This document shows, piece after piece, positions 37,531 through 49,400 of a stretch of DNA of 64,000 nucleotides. The first letter of the stretch is position 1, and each line of letters starts with the position of its first letter. The notes under the pieces were generated by a model. The model was not told the origin of the DNA. It saw only the letters and a list, made by a program, of their open reading frames with translations, and did no database searches. The DNA is from Ricinus communis (taxonomy: Eukaryota > Streptophyta > Magnoliopsida > Malpighiales > Euphorbiaceae), in the NCBI RefSeq assembly GCF_019578655.1, contig NC_063257.1, forward strand, positions 27,421,939-27,485,938, read 5' to 3'. Position numbers and translations under genes: made by a program.

Positions 37531-40500
37531 GACCCCGTAAAGGTGATATATTTATCAATATAAGAAAATAACCCCGTAAAATGTATATATTTATGAATTT
37601 GAGAAAACAACCCCATAATAATTTAGTGTGAGAAAATGACCCCGTAAAAGTGGTGTTCTTATCAATATAAGAAAATAATCCCATAAAATATGTATATTTA
37701 TGAATATGAGAAAACAACCCCGTAAAAGTAGTATAATTGCAAGTTTGAGAAAACAGCCTCGTGGAAGGGGTAGATTTTTTAATATGTGACAACAACCCCG
37801 TAATACTGGAATATTTATTAATCTGAGGAAATAATCTCGTAATTGTGGTGTACTTGTGAGTCGGAGAAAACAACTCTTTAAATGGGTTAATTATATAATA
37901 TGAGAAAATAACCCCGTAAAAGGGGTATGTTTGTCGATATAAGAAAATAACCCCATAAAACGTGTATATTTATAAATTTGAGAAAACAACCCTATAATAG
38001 TGCTAATAATTTAATATGAGAAAACGACCCCGTAAAAGTGGTATATTTATCAGTATAAGAAAATAACCCCATAAAACGTGTATATTTATGAATCTGAGAA
38101 AATAACCCCGTAAAAGTAGTGTAATTGCGAGTTTGAGAAAATAACCTCGTAGAAGGAGTAAATTTTTTAATATGAGAAAACAACCTTATAGAAGGGGTAA
38201 ATTTTTTAATATGTGTAAACAATCCCGTAATGCGGGGATACTTATGAATCCGAGGAAATAATCCCGTAATTGTGGTATATTTATAAGTATGAGCAAACAA
38301 CCCCTTAAATGGATTAATTTTATAATATGTGAAAACAACCCCGTAAAAGGGATATATTTGTCGATATAAGAAAATAATTATGTAAAACGTGTATATTTAT
38401 GAATTTGAGAAAACAACCCCATAATAGTGTTAATAATTTAATATGAGAAAACGACCCTATAAAAGTGGTATATTTATTAATATTAAAAAAATAACTCAGT
38501 AAACGTGTACATTTATGAATATGAGAAAACAACCCCGTAATACGGGAATATTTATGAATCTAAGAAAATAACCCTGTAATTTTGGTATATTTGTTAGTAT
38601 GAGAAAACAACCCCTTAAAATGGCTTAATTTTATAATATGAGAAAACAACCTCGTAAAAGGGGTATATTTGTAAATATAAGAAAATAACCCCGTACGACG
38701 TGTATATTTATGAATTTGAGAAAACAACCCCATAATAGTGCTAATAATTTAGTATGAGAAAACGATCCCGTAAAAGTGGTATATTTATCAATATAAGAAA
38801 ATAACCTCGTTAAACTTGTATATTTATGAATCTCAGAAAACAACCTTGTAAAAGTAGTGTAATTGCGAGTCTAACAAAACAGCATCGTAGAACGAGTAAA
38901 TTTTTTAATATGTGAAAACAGCCTCGTGGAAGGGGTAAATTTTTTAATATGTGAAAACAACCCCGTAATATAGGGATATTTATGAATATGAGGAGATAAC
39001 CCCGTAATTATGGTATATTTGTGAGTATGAGAAAAAAAAACCCCTTAAATGGGTTAATTTTATAATATGAGAAAACAACTCCTTAAATGGGGTATGTTTG
39101 TCAAAATAAGAAAATAACCCTGTAAAACGTGTATATTTATGAATTTGAGAAAACAACCCCATAATAGTGCTAATAATTTACTATGAGAAAACAACCCCGT
39201 AAAACATGTATATTTATGAATCTAAGAAAATAACCCCGTAGAAGTAGTGTAATTGCGAGTCTGAGAAAACAACATCATAGGGTAAATTTTTTAATATGAG
39301 GAAACAACCTCGAGAGAGGGGTATATTTATAAATGTTAGAAAATAACCCCGTAATACGAGGATATTTACCAATCAGAGAAAATAATTCCATAATTTTGGC
39401 ATATTTGTGAGTATGAGAAAATAACCCCTTTAAATGGGTTAATTTGAGAAACCAACCTCGTAAAAGTGGTATATTTGTCAATATAAGAAAATAACTTCCT
39501 AAAGCGTGTGTCTTTATGAATCTGAGAAAACAATCCCGTAAAAGTAGTGTAATTGCAAGTCTTAGAAAATAGCCTCGTAGAATGGATAAATTTTTTAATA
39601 AGAGAAAACAGCCTTGTAGAAGGGGTAAATTTTTTAATATGTGAAAACAATCCCGTAATGCGGGGATACTTATGAATCCGAGGAAATAATCTCGTAATTG
39701 TGGTATATTTATAAGTATGAGCAAATAACCCCTTAAATGGATTAATTTTATAATATGTGAAAACAACCCCGTAAAAGGGATATATTTGTCGATATAAGAA
39801 AATAACCCTGTAAAATGTATATATTTATAAAATTGAGAAAACAACCCATAATAGTGCTAATAACTTAATGTGAGAAAACGACCCCGTAAAAGTGCTATAT
39901 TTATCAATATAAGAAAATAACCCCATAAAATGTGTATATTTATGAATTTGAGGATGCAACCCGTAAAAGTAGTGTAATTGCGAGTCTAAGAAAACAGCCT
40001 CGTAGAACAGATAAATTTTTTAATATGAGAAAACAACCTAGTCGAACGGGTAAATTTTTTTTAATATGTGAAAACAACCCCGTAATTCGGAGATATTTAT
40101 GAATCTAAGGAAATAACCCCGTAATTGTGGTATATTTGTGAGTATGAGAAAACAAGCCCTTAAATAGGTTAATTTTATAATATGAGAAAATGACCTCGTA
40201 AAAGGGGTACAATTGTCGATATAAGAAAATAACCCCGTAAAACGTGCATATTTATGAATTTGAGAAAACAACCCATAATAGTGCTAATAATTTAATATGA
40301 GAAAATGACTCCGTAAATGTGCTATATTTATCAATATAAGAAAATAACCCGTAAAACTTGTATATTTATGAATCCGAGAAAGTAATCCCGTAAAAGTAGT
40401 GTAATTACGAGTTTGAGAAAATAGCCTCGAAGAAGGGATAAATTTTTTAATATGAGAGAACAACCCTGTAATACAAGGATATTTATCAATCGGAGAAAAT

Positions 40501-43287
40501 AACCCTGTAATTTTGGTATATTTGTGAGTATGAGAAAACAACCCCGTAAAAGTAGTGTAATTGCGAGTCTGAAGAACAACCTCATAGAAGGGGTAAATTT
40601 TTTAATATGAGAGAACAACCTCGTAATACGGGGATATTTATCAATCGGAGAAAATAACCCCGTAATTTTCGTATATTTGTGAGTATGAGAAAACAACCCC
40701 TTAAATGGGTTAATTTTATAATATGAGAAAACAACCGAAAGGGGTATATTTGTCAATATAAAAAAATAACCCCGTATAACGTGTATATTTATGAATTTGA
40801 GAAAACAACCCCATAATAGTACTAATAACTTAGTATGAGAAAACAACCCTGTAAAAGTGGTATTTTATCAATAAAAGAAATTAACCCCATAAAACGTGTA
40901 TATTTATGAATCTAAGAAGATAACCCCGTAAAAGTGTTGTAATTGCGAGGCTCAGAAAAGAGCCTCGTAGAACGGGTAAATTTTTTAATATGAGAAAACA
41001 ACCTTGTAAGAGGGGTATATTTATAAATATTAGAAAACAACCCCGTATTACGGGGATATTTATCAATTGGAGAAAATAACCCTGTAATTTTGGTATATTT
41101 GTGAGTTTGAGAAAACAATCCCTTAAATGGGTTAATTTTATAATATGAGAAAACAACCCCGTAAAAGTAGTGTAATTGCGAGTCTAAAAAAACAGTCTCG
41201 TAGAACGAATAAATTTTTAATATGAGAAAACAACCTCGTAGAAGGGATAAATTTTTTAATATGTGAAATAAACCTCGTAACACGGGGATATTTATGAATC
41301 TAAGGAAATAACCCCGTAATTGTGGTATATTTTTTAGTATGAGAAAATAACCCCTTAAATGGGTTAATTTTATAATATGAGAAAACAACTCCGTGAAAGG
41401 GGTATATTTGTCAATATAAGAAAATAACCCCGTAAAATATGTATATTTATGAATTTGAGAAAATAACCCCATAATAGTGGTAATAATTTAGTATGAGAAA
41501 ACGACCCCATAAAAGTGGTATATTTAGCAATATAAAAAAATAACCTTGTAAAACTGTATATTTATGAATCTGAGAAAACAAGCTGGTAAAAGTAGTGGAA
41601 TTGCGAGTCTAAAGAAACAACCTCGTAGAATGGGTATATTTTTTAATATGAGAAAATAGCCTCGTGAAAGGGGTAAATTTTTTAATATGTGAAAACAACC
41701 CCGTAATACACGGATGTGTATGGATCTAATGAAATAACCCTATAAATATGGCATATCTGTGAGTATGAGAAAACAACCCCTTAAATGGTTTACTTTTATA
41801 ATATGAGAAAATAACCCCGTAAAAGGGGTATGTTTATCGATATAAGAAAATAACCCCGTAAAATGTTTATATTTATGAATTTAAGAGAACAACCCCATAA
41901 TAGTGCCAATAATTTAATATGAGAAAACGACCTCGTAAAAGTGGTATATTTATCAATATAAGAAAATAACCCCATAAAACGAGTATATTTATAAATTTAA
42001 TAAAATAACCCCGTAAAAGTAGTGTAATTGCGAGTCTGAGAAAATAGGCTCGTAGAAAGGGTAAATTTTTTTAATATGAGAAAATAACTCCATAAGAGGG
42101 GTATATTTATAAATATTAAAAAATAACCCCGTAATACGGGGATATTTATCAATAAGAGAAAATAACCCTATAATTTTTGTATATTTGTAAGTATGAGAAA
42201 ACAACCCTTTAAATGGGTTAATTTTATAATATGAGAAAACGATCCGGTAAAAGTGGTATATTTGTCAATATAAGAACATAACCCTGTAAAACATGTGTAT
42301 TTATGAATCTAAGAAAACAACCCCGTAAAAGTAGTGTAATTGCGAGTCTAAGAAAACAACCTCGTAGGACGGGTAAATTTTTTAATATGAGAAAATAACC
42401 TCGTAGAAGTGGTAAATTTTTTAATATGTTAAAACAACCCCGTAATACTGTGATATTTATGAAATTGAGGGAATAACCCCGTAATTGTGGCATTTTTGTG
42501 AGAATGAGAAAATAACCCCTTAAATAAGTTAATTTTATAATTTGAGAAACCAATCCCGTAAAAGTGGTATATTTGTCAATATAAGAAAATAACCCCCTAA
42601 AACACGTGTATTTATGGATCTGTAAAAGTAGTGAAATTGCGAGTCTAAGAAAACAGCCTCGTAGAAGGGGTAAATTTTTTAATATGAGAGAACAACTCCG
42701 TAATACATCGATATCTATCAATCAGAGAAAATAACCCCACAATTTTGGTATATTTGTGAGTATGAGAAAACAACCTCTTAAATGGGTTAATTTTATAATA
42801 TGAAAAATAACCCCATAATAGAGGTATATTTTTCAATATAAGAAAATAACCCCATAAAATGTGTATATGTATGAATTTGAGAAAACAACCCCGTAATAGT
42901 GCAAATAATTTAATATTAGAAAATGACACTGTAAAATTAGTTTATTTATCAATATAAGATAATAACCCCGTAACACGTGAATATTTATAAATCTGAGAAA
43001 ATAAACCGGTAAAGGTAGTGTAATTGCGAGTTTGAGAAAACAGCCTCATAGAAGGGGTAAATTTTTTAATATGAGAGAACAACCACATAATACGGGGATA
43101 TTTATCAATCAGAGAAAATAATCCCGTAGTTTTGGTATATTTGTTTGTATGAGAAAACAATCCCTTAAATGGGTTAATTTTATAATAGCAGAAAACAACC
43201 CTGTAAAAGGGGTATTTTTTTCAATATAAGAAATTAACACCGTAAAACATGTATATTTATGAATTTGAGAAAACAACCCCATAATAG
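37531..43287 (+). repeat. 39-bp satellite, block 4
   Basis: Satellite resumes in the f monomer broken by the gypsy insertion. One exact 10-monomer HOR spans 37630 to 38017 (388 bp from f to f); the next is an 11-monomer version, 427 bp. Three HOR subtypes mix here. Type I has j ending TATCAATCGGAG. Type II has an added i monomer, a GTGAAAAC head and an ATGAATCTGAGG junction. Type III has an extra AAGAGGGGTATATTTATAAA monomer, for example near 39310, 41010 and 42095. Minus-strand open frames up to 189 codons are periodic artefacts. Confidence 0.95.
38180..39790 (+). repeat. Recent duplication at 1,428-bp offset within block 4
   Basis: The segment near 38205-38370 and the segment near 39633-39800 share rare variants in the same order: AATCCCGTAATGCGGGGATA, CTTATGAATCCGAGGAAATA, GAGTATGAGCAAA-like sequence (TAAGTATGAGCAAA), and a GTGAAAAC head before AAAGGGATATATTTGTCGAT. 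The matching GCGGGGATAC strings are 1,428 bp apart (38232 and 39660). The identity clearly exceeds that between ordinary neighbouring HORs. Confidence 0.82.
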
Positions 43288-46231
43288 TGCGATACCCGGA
43301 ATTTTCCTTTAATAATGATAATATTAATAATAATTAATAAATGAGTCTTTATTTAAAATTAATTTTACTTTATTTGTATTTGGTTTAAATTGGAATGATT
43401 TAAATGGAAATATTAATGCTAGACAAATAAAAGAGTTATTTTCTATATCTAATTAGTTTGATTTTTAAGAAATTTATTAAGTAAATTCTTTGAGAAATAG
43501 ATTATATTTTTGGTTATTCAAATTTTCCCCCAAAAGAATATATATAAATTAAATTCTATATTTGAGAGTTATGGAAGAATTTGTAAAGGATATTTTATAA
43601 AAGAATTATTGGGGAAAAGGGCATCTTAATTAGCTAATGGTATTAAATTTTAATTGAAAAATATTTAGCAAATTGATTAATTAACTTAATTGTGTGTTAG
43701 GATTAAATTGAAAATTTAATTTGGAATAAGGATTAAAAGTATAATTTTATTAATATGGGGTTTTAATAAAAATTTGTATGTTTGGTATTTTGTATAATTA
43801 AATATGTTGGCAAGGGCTTTTTGGTAATTTTATATTTAAAAGTAAGGGTAAATATGTAATTGTACATTTTTAAAAATTCTAAATTGGTCCAAATTAAATA
43901 GTTAGGGGCGTAATTAAAAAGCTAAAGAAAAGTTTAAGGGTTAATTAGAAATTTTACACGACGAAATTGTTAGTAATTAAAAAAGTTGAGGGACTAAATG
44001 GTAAAGAAGAAAAGTTCAAGGACCCATTGTCAATGTAGAGAAGAAAGAAAAGAAAAGAAGAAAAGAGGGGGATCAGGGAGAGAGAGAAGGCGCGGGGGGA
44101 AGGAGAAGCGAAGCTGCGTCGTCGTCGGTGGGGTTTTCGGAGATGCACGGGCAGGCCGTCAAAGCAGCAGGCGATGGGCACGAGCGTCGTGGTAGAGAAC
44201 GGCGGCACCAGGAAGTAGAAAAGCGCGATGGCGGCAGCGGCTTCCGGATGCCATTCCAAGCGTTTCCGGCGGCGTTGGCTGCCGAGTTGGGTGGCGATCG
44301 ACTCCCCTCGGCTTGGGCTTTTAGCGGCAGTGGCGAAGCAAATGGTGGCCAAAGTTGGTAGTTACAGTGGAGAGAGAAAGTGGGTGGCAGCCGCATTTTC
44401 TGGCTTTTCCAGTGAGCTTTGGCTGATCGGAGGACATATTCGGACTCTCCTCAGCTCAAGCTTCCCAATGGCACCCGTTTCGTGGTGATCGGACTCTATT
44501 TGAAAATCGACGGTCGAGATCGTCCGTAAATCTCTCCAGAAGATCAGAAGCGGGGATCGTCATCAGCGCGTCGTTTCGAGTCCGTTGGTGCATTCAGATC
44601 GTTGATCGAACTCCAGCGGCTGAAGGCGAGTCGACCGAGCGATCAAGCGTCTCAATAATTTTTTCTGGCCCGTTGATTTTAGAATTCTTTGGAAAATTAT
44701 GTGTTATTGAATTGTGTTGAGCATTAGAGATATTGTGTGTTAAAATAATTATTTTTCGGTCTGTCTGCTTTTAGTCATGAATTGTGATGTGTGGCGGAGT
44801 CGAGTAAAATAATGAAGTCTTGGAGACCCAACTCCTGTTAAAATAAATTGTTGAATATTTAAAGTTTTTTCTGGCAGGTCGTGGACCCGTTTTACGGGGA
44901 ATAAATATCCATATATTAGGGGAGGTTCTGCCGAATTTTCGGTAGAATTCACCCGAGTCGAGATTTTTTTAGACAGTCAGTCCTAGGAATCTAGACCTAG
45001 GGTGAATGGTCAAATGTTTCAACGTTATTGATAAAATGTTTTCCGTGATTAGATAATCCGTCAGTTCGGCTCGCTCCACTCGAGGCATCGGAGCATAGCT
45101 AGGAGGTCGTCAAAGCTATGAGTTAAAGTCATATGTCTATTTACATATATTATGCTAAGATTTTATGAAATAATTCTGATTACATGATTTAATACTTTAA
45201 TCAGTTATTTTAATCGCTATTAGTAAAAGTTTTATTTTCTGCATTATGATTTTATTATTTCGTGTTGACTCGGGATGCAACAGCTGGAGAATATGCTATC
45301 GATGAGATGCACCGGTATGAATCAGAGGAAGAAAATAAAGGGGTAAAGGTTTGTAAATTTTAAAAAGGTAAATTAAGAATTGCCTTGGTCGAGCATTGCT
45401 CTCTGGGCTGAGTAGATTGAGTGTGCCAGAGTAAAGGTTCCTAGTTGAGCATTGCTCTCTAGGAGCTGGCTTATTTGGAAACCTAAGTGACCAGACTAGA
45501 GTTAAGGACCCTGGTCGAGCTTCACTCTTTGGGCGCCAGTCTTATTGGAGTAAGAGAGCTTAAAAGCTAAGAGTATTAGTGATAATTAAGTGACTGAACT
45601 GGATTTAAGGACCTTGGTCGAGCTTCGCTCTCTGAGTGCCAGTTCTGTTAGAATGAGGGAGAGTCGAGATGTTTAGTATTGGGATTAGGATTCTGCTGAG
45701 GTACTCCGTCCCGTAGTAGGTGAAAGTTATTTTTATTTAAGCATGACATGACACGTTTATTTTTGCATGACTTAGTATTTATTTCAAATTAAATAAATAT
45801 ATTATTGAAGTGTTTGTAACTGATTTTAGATATATGATTTTAACTCACTCTCGAGACTGACAGTCTCAATTTTACTGTTTTACAGATCTGTGATTGTTAG
45901 TCTTCCCGTGACTCTTGTCTACAACCTGACTCCTTCATCATCGGGTGATGTAATTGATTTGGTATGTTTGACTTGTAAAATCTTAAATTCTCCGCAGTAG
46001 AAATAATAGACTTATCAGTTGTAAGTTTATGTAGTTTCGGGTTTTACCTAATTCTTCTGGCAGACCGAATTAAATATATAGAATTTAATAGTTAAGATAA
46101 ATTGTGACATCAGTAAGATTAGATGAGATTTAATTAAGTTAGTAAGTGATCAAACTTACTACGGGATTCGGTGGCCTTATGCCTACCCATTCCCTAGTAC
46201 CGGTCACGGGCCCACAGATCGGGTCGTGACA
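43288..46231 (+). mobile_element. Solo LTR B4
   Basis: This 2,944-bp element is flanked by AATAG (43283-43287) and AACAG (46232-46236), a 5-bp duplication with one change, inside an e-type monomer. It runs TGCGATACCCGG to GGGTCGTGACA; relatives start TGTAATACC, so the first bases have drifted. Orientation is as in B2. The GC-rich island spans about 44050-44665 and the subrepeats 45378-45650. No internal element domains are present. Several overlapping open frames in the island, on both strands, have no recognisable product. Confidence 0.9.
45378..45650 (+). repeat. Internal subrepeats of LTR B4
   Basis: Four copies of the (C/T)CTTGGTCGAGC-type block (the copies read CCTTGGTCGAGCATTGCTCTCT, CCTAGTTGAGC, CCCTGGTCGAGC and CCTTGGTCGAGC, each shown only in part) occur at about 45383, 45446, 45508 and 45612. 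They are homologous to the repeats in B1-B3, with more divergence between copies. Confidence 0.75.
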
Positions 46232-46466
46232 AACAGTGCTAATAATTTAGTATGAGAAAACAACCCCGTAAAAGTGGTATATTTATCAATATAAGAAAAT
46301 AACCCCGTAAAACGTGTATATTTATGAATCTGAGAAAACAACCCCGTAAAAGTAGTGTAATTGCGAGTCTAAGAAAACAGGCTCGTAGAACGGGTAAATT
46401 TTTTAATATGAGAAAATAGCGTCGTGGAAGGGGTAAATTTTTTAATATGTGAAAACAACCCCGTAA
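46232..46466 (+). repeat. 39-bp satellite, last forward stretch before the inversion
   Basis: About six monomers (e, f, g, h, i, and a second i), then the beginning of j with a GTGAAAAC head, which stops after CCCCGTAAT. This is the final satellite in the GAGAAAA-forward direction. Confidence 0.94.
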
Positions 46467-46471
46467 TTACG
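46462..46471. other. Inversion junction of the satellite array at a 10-bp palindrome
   Basis: CGTAATTACG reads the same on both strands. To its left the array is GAGAAAA-forward: monomer j breaks after CCCCGTAAT. To its right it is reversed and begins inside an i monomer (GAGGCTATTTTCTCATATTA). The arms are not exact mirror images at the centre: a j fragment meets an i fragment, and i and h monomers then follow on both sides. It is a non-homologous or microhomology join rather than a perfect palindrome. All satellite after this point in the window is inverted. Confidence 0.93.
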
Positions 46472-49400
46472 AGGCTATTTTCTCATATTAAAAAATTTAC
46501 CCATTCCACGAGGCTGTTTTCTAAGACTCGCATTTACACTACTTTTACGGGGTTGTTTTCTCATATTCATAAATTAAATGTACCCCTTTTACGAGGTTGT
46601 TTTCTCAAATTATAAAATTAACCCATTTAAAGGGTTATTTTCTCATACTCACAAATATACCAAAATTATGGGGTTATTTTCTCCGATTGATAAATATTCC
46701 TGTATTACAATGTTGTTTTCTCATATTAAAAAATTTGTTCCTTCTACGAGGCTGTTTTTTAAGACTCGCAATTACACTACTTTTACGGGATTATTTTCTC
46801 ATATTCATAAACATACACGTTTTACGTGGTTATTTTCTTATATTAATAAGTATACCACTTTTATGGGGTCGTTTTCTCATATTAAATTATTAGCACTATT
46901 ATGGGGTTGTTTTCTCAAATTTATAAATATACACGTTTTACAGGGTTATTTTTTTATATTGACAAATATACCCCTTTTACGAGGTTGTTTTCTCATATTA
47001 TAAAATTAACCCATTTAAGGAGTTATTTTCTCATACTCACAAATATAAAATAATTACGGGGTTATTTTCTCTCATTGATAAATACTTCCGTATTATGGGG
47101 TTGTTTTCTAATGTTTATAAATATACCCTTCTTACGGGGTTGTTTTTCCATATTAAAAAATTTACCCGCTCTATGAGGCTGTTTTCTTAGACTCGCAATT
47201 AGACTACTTTTACGGGGTAGTTTTCTCAGATTCATAAATATACATATTTTACGAGGTTACTTTCTTATATTGTTAAATATACCACTTTTACGGGGTCATT
47301 TTCTCATATTAAATTATTAGCACTATTATGGGGTTGTTTTCTCAAATTCAAAAATATACACATTTTATGGGGTTATTTTCTCTGATTGATAAATTTTTCC
47401 ATATTACATGGTTGTCTTCTAATATAAAAAATTTACCCCTTCTATGCGGCTGTTTTCTCAAACTCACTATTTCATAACTTTTACGGGGTTGTCTTCTCAT
47501 ATTCATAAATATACACATTTTACGGGGTTATTTTCTTATATTGATAAATATACCACTTTTCCGGGTCGTTTTCTCATATTAAATCATTAGCACTATTATG
47601 GGGTTGTTTTCTCAAATTCATAAATATACATGTTTTACGGGGTTATTTTCTCATATAATATAATTAACCCATATAAAGGGTTGTTTTCTCATAATCACAA
47701 ATATACCAAAATTACAGGGTTATTTTCTCCGATTGATAAATATCCCCGTATGTCGGGGTTATTTTCTCATATTAAAAAATGTATCCTTTCTACGAGGGTG
47801 TTTTCTTATATTAAAAAATTTACCCCTTCTGCAAGGATGTTTTCTCAGACTCGCAATTACACTACTTTTACGGGATTATTTTCTCATATTCATAAATATA
47901 CACATTATACCGGGTTATTTTCTTATATTGATAAATATACCACTTTTACAGGGTCATTTTCTCATATTAAATTAGCACTATAATTGGGTTGTTTTCTCAA
48001 ATTCATAAATATATACGTTTTACGGAATTATTTTCTTATATTGACAAATATACTCCTTTTACGGGATTGTTTCTCATATTATAAAATTAACCTATTTAAG
48101 GGGTTGTTTTCTCATACTCATAAATATACCAAAATTACGGGTTTATTTTCTAGGATTGATAAATATCCTCGTATTACGAGTTTGTTATTTCATATTAAAA
48201 AATTTAACCCTTCTACGAGGCTGTTTTTTAAAACTCGCAATTATACTACTTTTACGGGATTATTTTCTCAGGTTCATAAATATACACTTTTTACGGAGTT
48301 ATTTTGTTATATTAATAATATACTAGTTTGACGGGGTGAGTTTATCATATTAAATTATTAGCACTATTACGGGGTTGTTTCCTTAAATTCATTAATACAC
48401 ACATTTTTACGAGTTATTTTCTTATATTGATAAATATACAACTTTTACGGGGTTGTTTTCTCATGTTATAAAATTAACCCATTTAAGGGGTTGTTTTCTC
48501 ATACTCACAAATATACCAAAATTACGGGGTTATTTTCTCCGATTGATAAATATCCCCGTATTACAGGGTTGTTTTCTCATATTAAAAAATTTACCCCTTC
48601 TACGAGGCTGTTTTCTCAAACTCGCAATTACACTACTTTTACGAGGTTATTTTCTCAGATTCATAAATATACACGTTTTACGGGAGTTATTTTCTTATAT
48701 TGATAAATATACCACTTTTACGGGGTTGTTTCTCATATTAAATTATTAATACTATTATGGGATTGTTTTATTAAATTCATAAATGTAGACGTTTTATGGA
48801 GTTATTTTCTTATATTCACAAATATATCCCTTTTACGGGGTTGTTTTCTCATATTATAAAATTAACCCATTTAAGGAGTTGTTTTCTCATACTCACAAAT
48901 ATACCACAATTATGGGGTCATTTTCTCTTATTGATAAATATTCTCGTATAACGGGGTCGTTTTCTAATATTTATAAAAATACCCTTCTTACAGGGTTGTT
49001 TTCTCATATTAATAAATTTACCCCTTCTATGATATTGTTTTCTTAGACTCGCAGTTACACTACTTTTACGGAGTTGGTTTCTCAGATTCATAAATATACA
49101 CGTTTTACGGGGTTATTTTCTTATATTAATAAATAAACTACTTTTACGGGGTTATTTTCTTAAATTATTAGAATTATTATGGGGTTATTTTCTCAATTTC
49201 ATAAACATACACGTTTTACAGGGTTATTTTCTCTGATTGATAAATATTCCCGTATTACATGGTAGTTTTCTCATATTAAAAAATTTACCCATTCTACGAG
49301 GCTGTTTTCTCAGACTCGCTATTACACAACTTTTATGAGGTTATTTTCTTATATTCATAAATATACACGTTTTATGGGGTTATTTTCTTATTTTGATAAA

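Noticed and set aside
44749..44952. 67-codon minus-strand open frame in solo LTR B4
   Set aside because: It lies in LTR sequence antisense to the element, is not preserved in the other three copies and has no domain.
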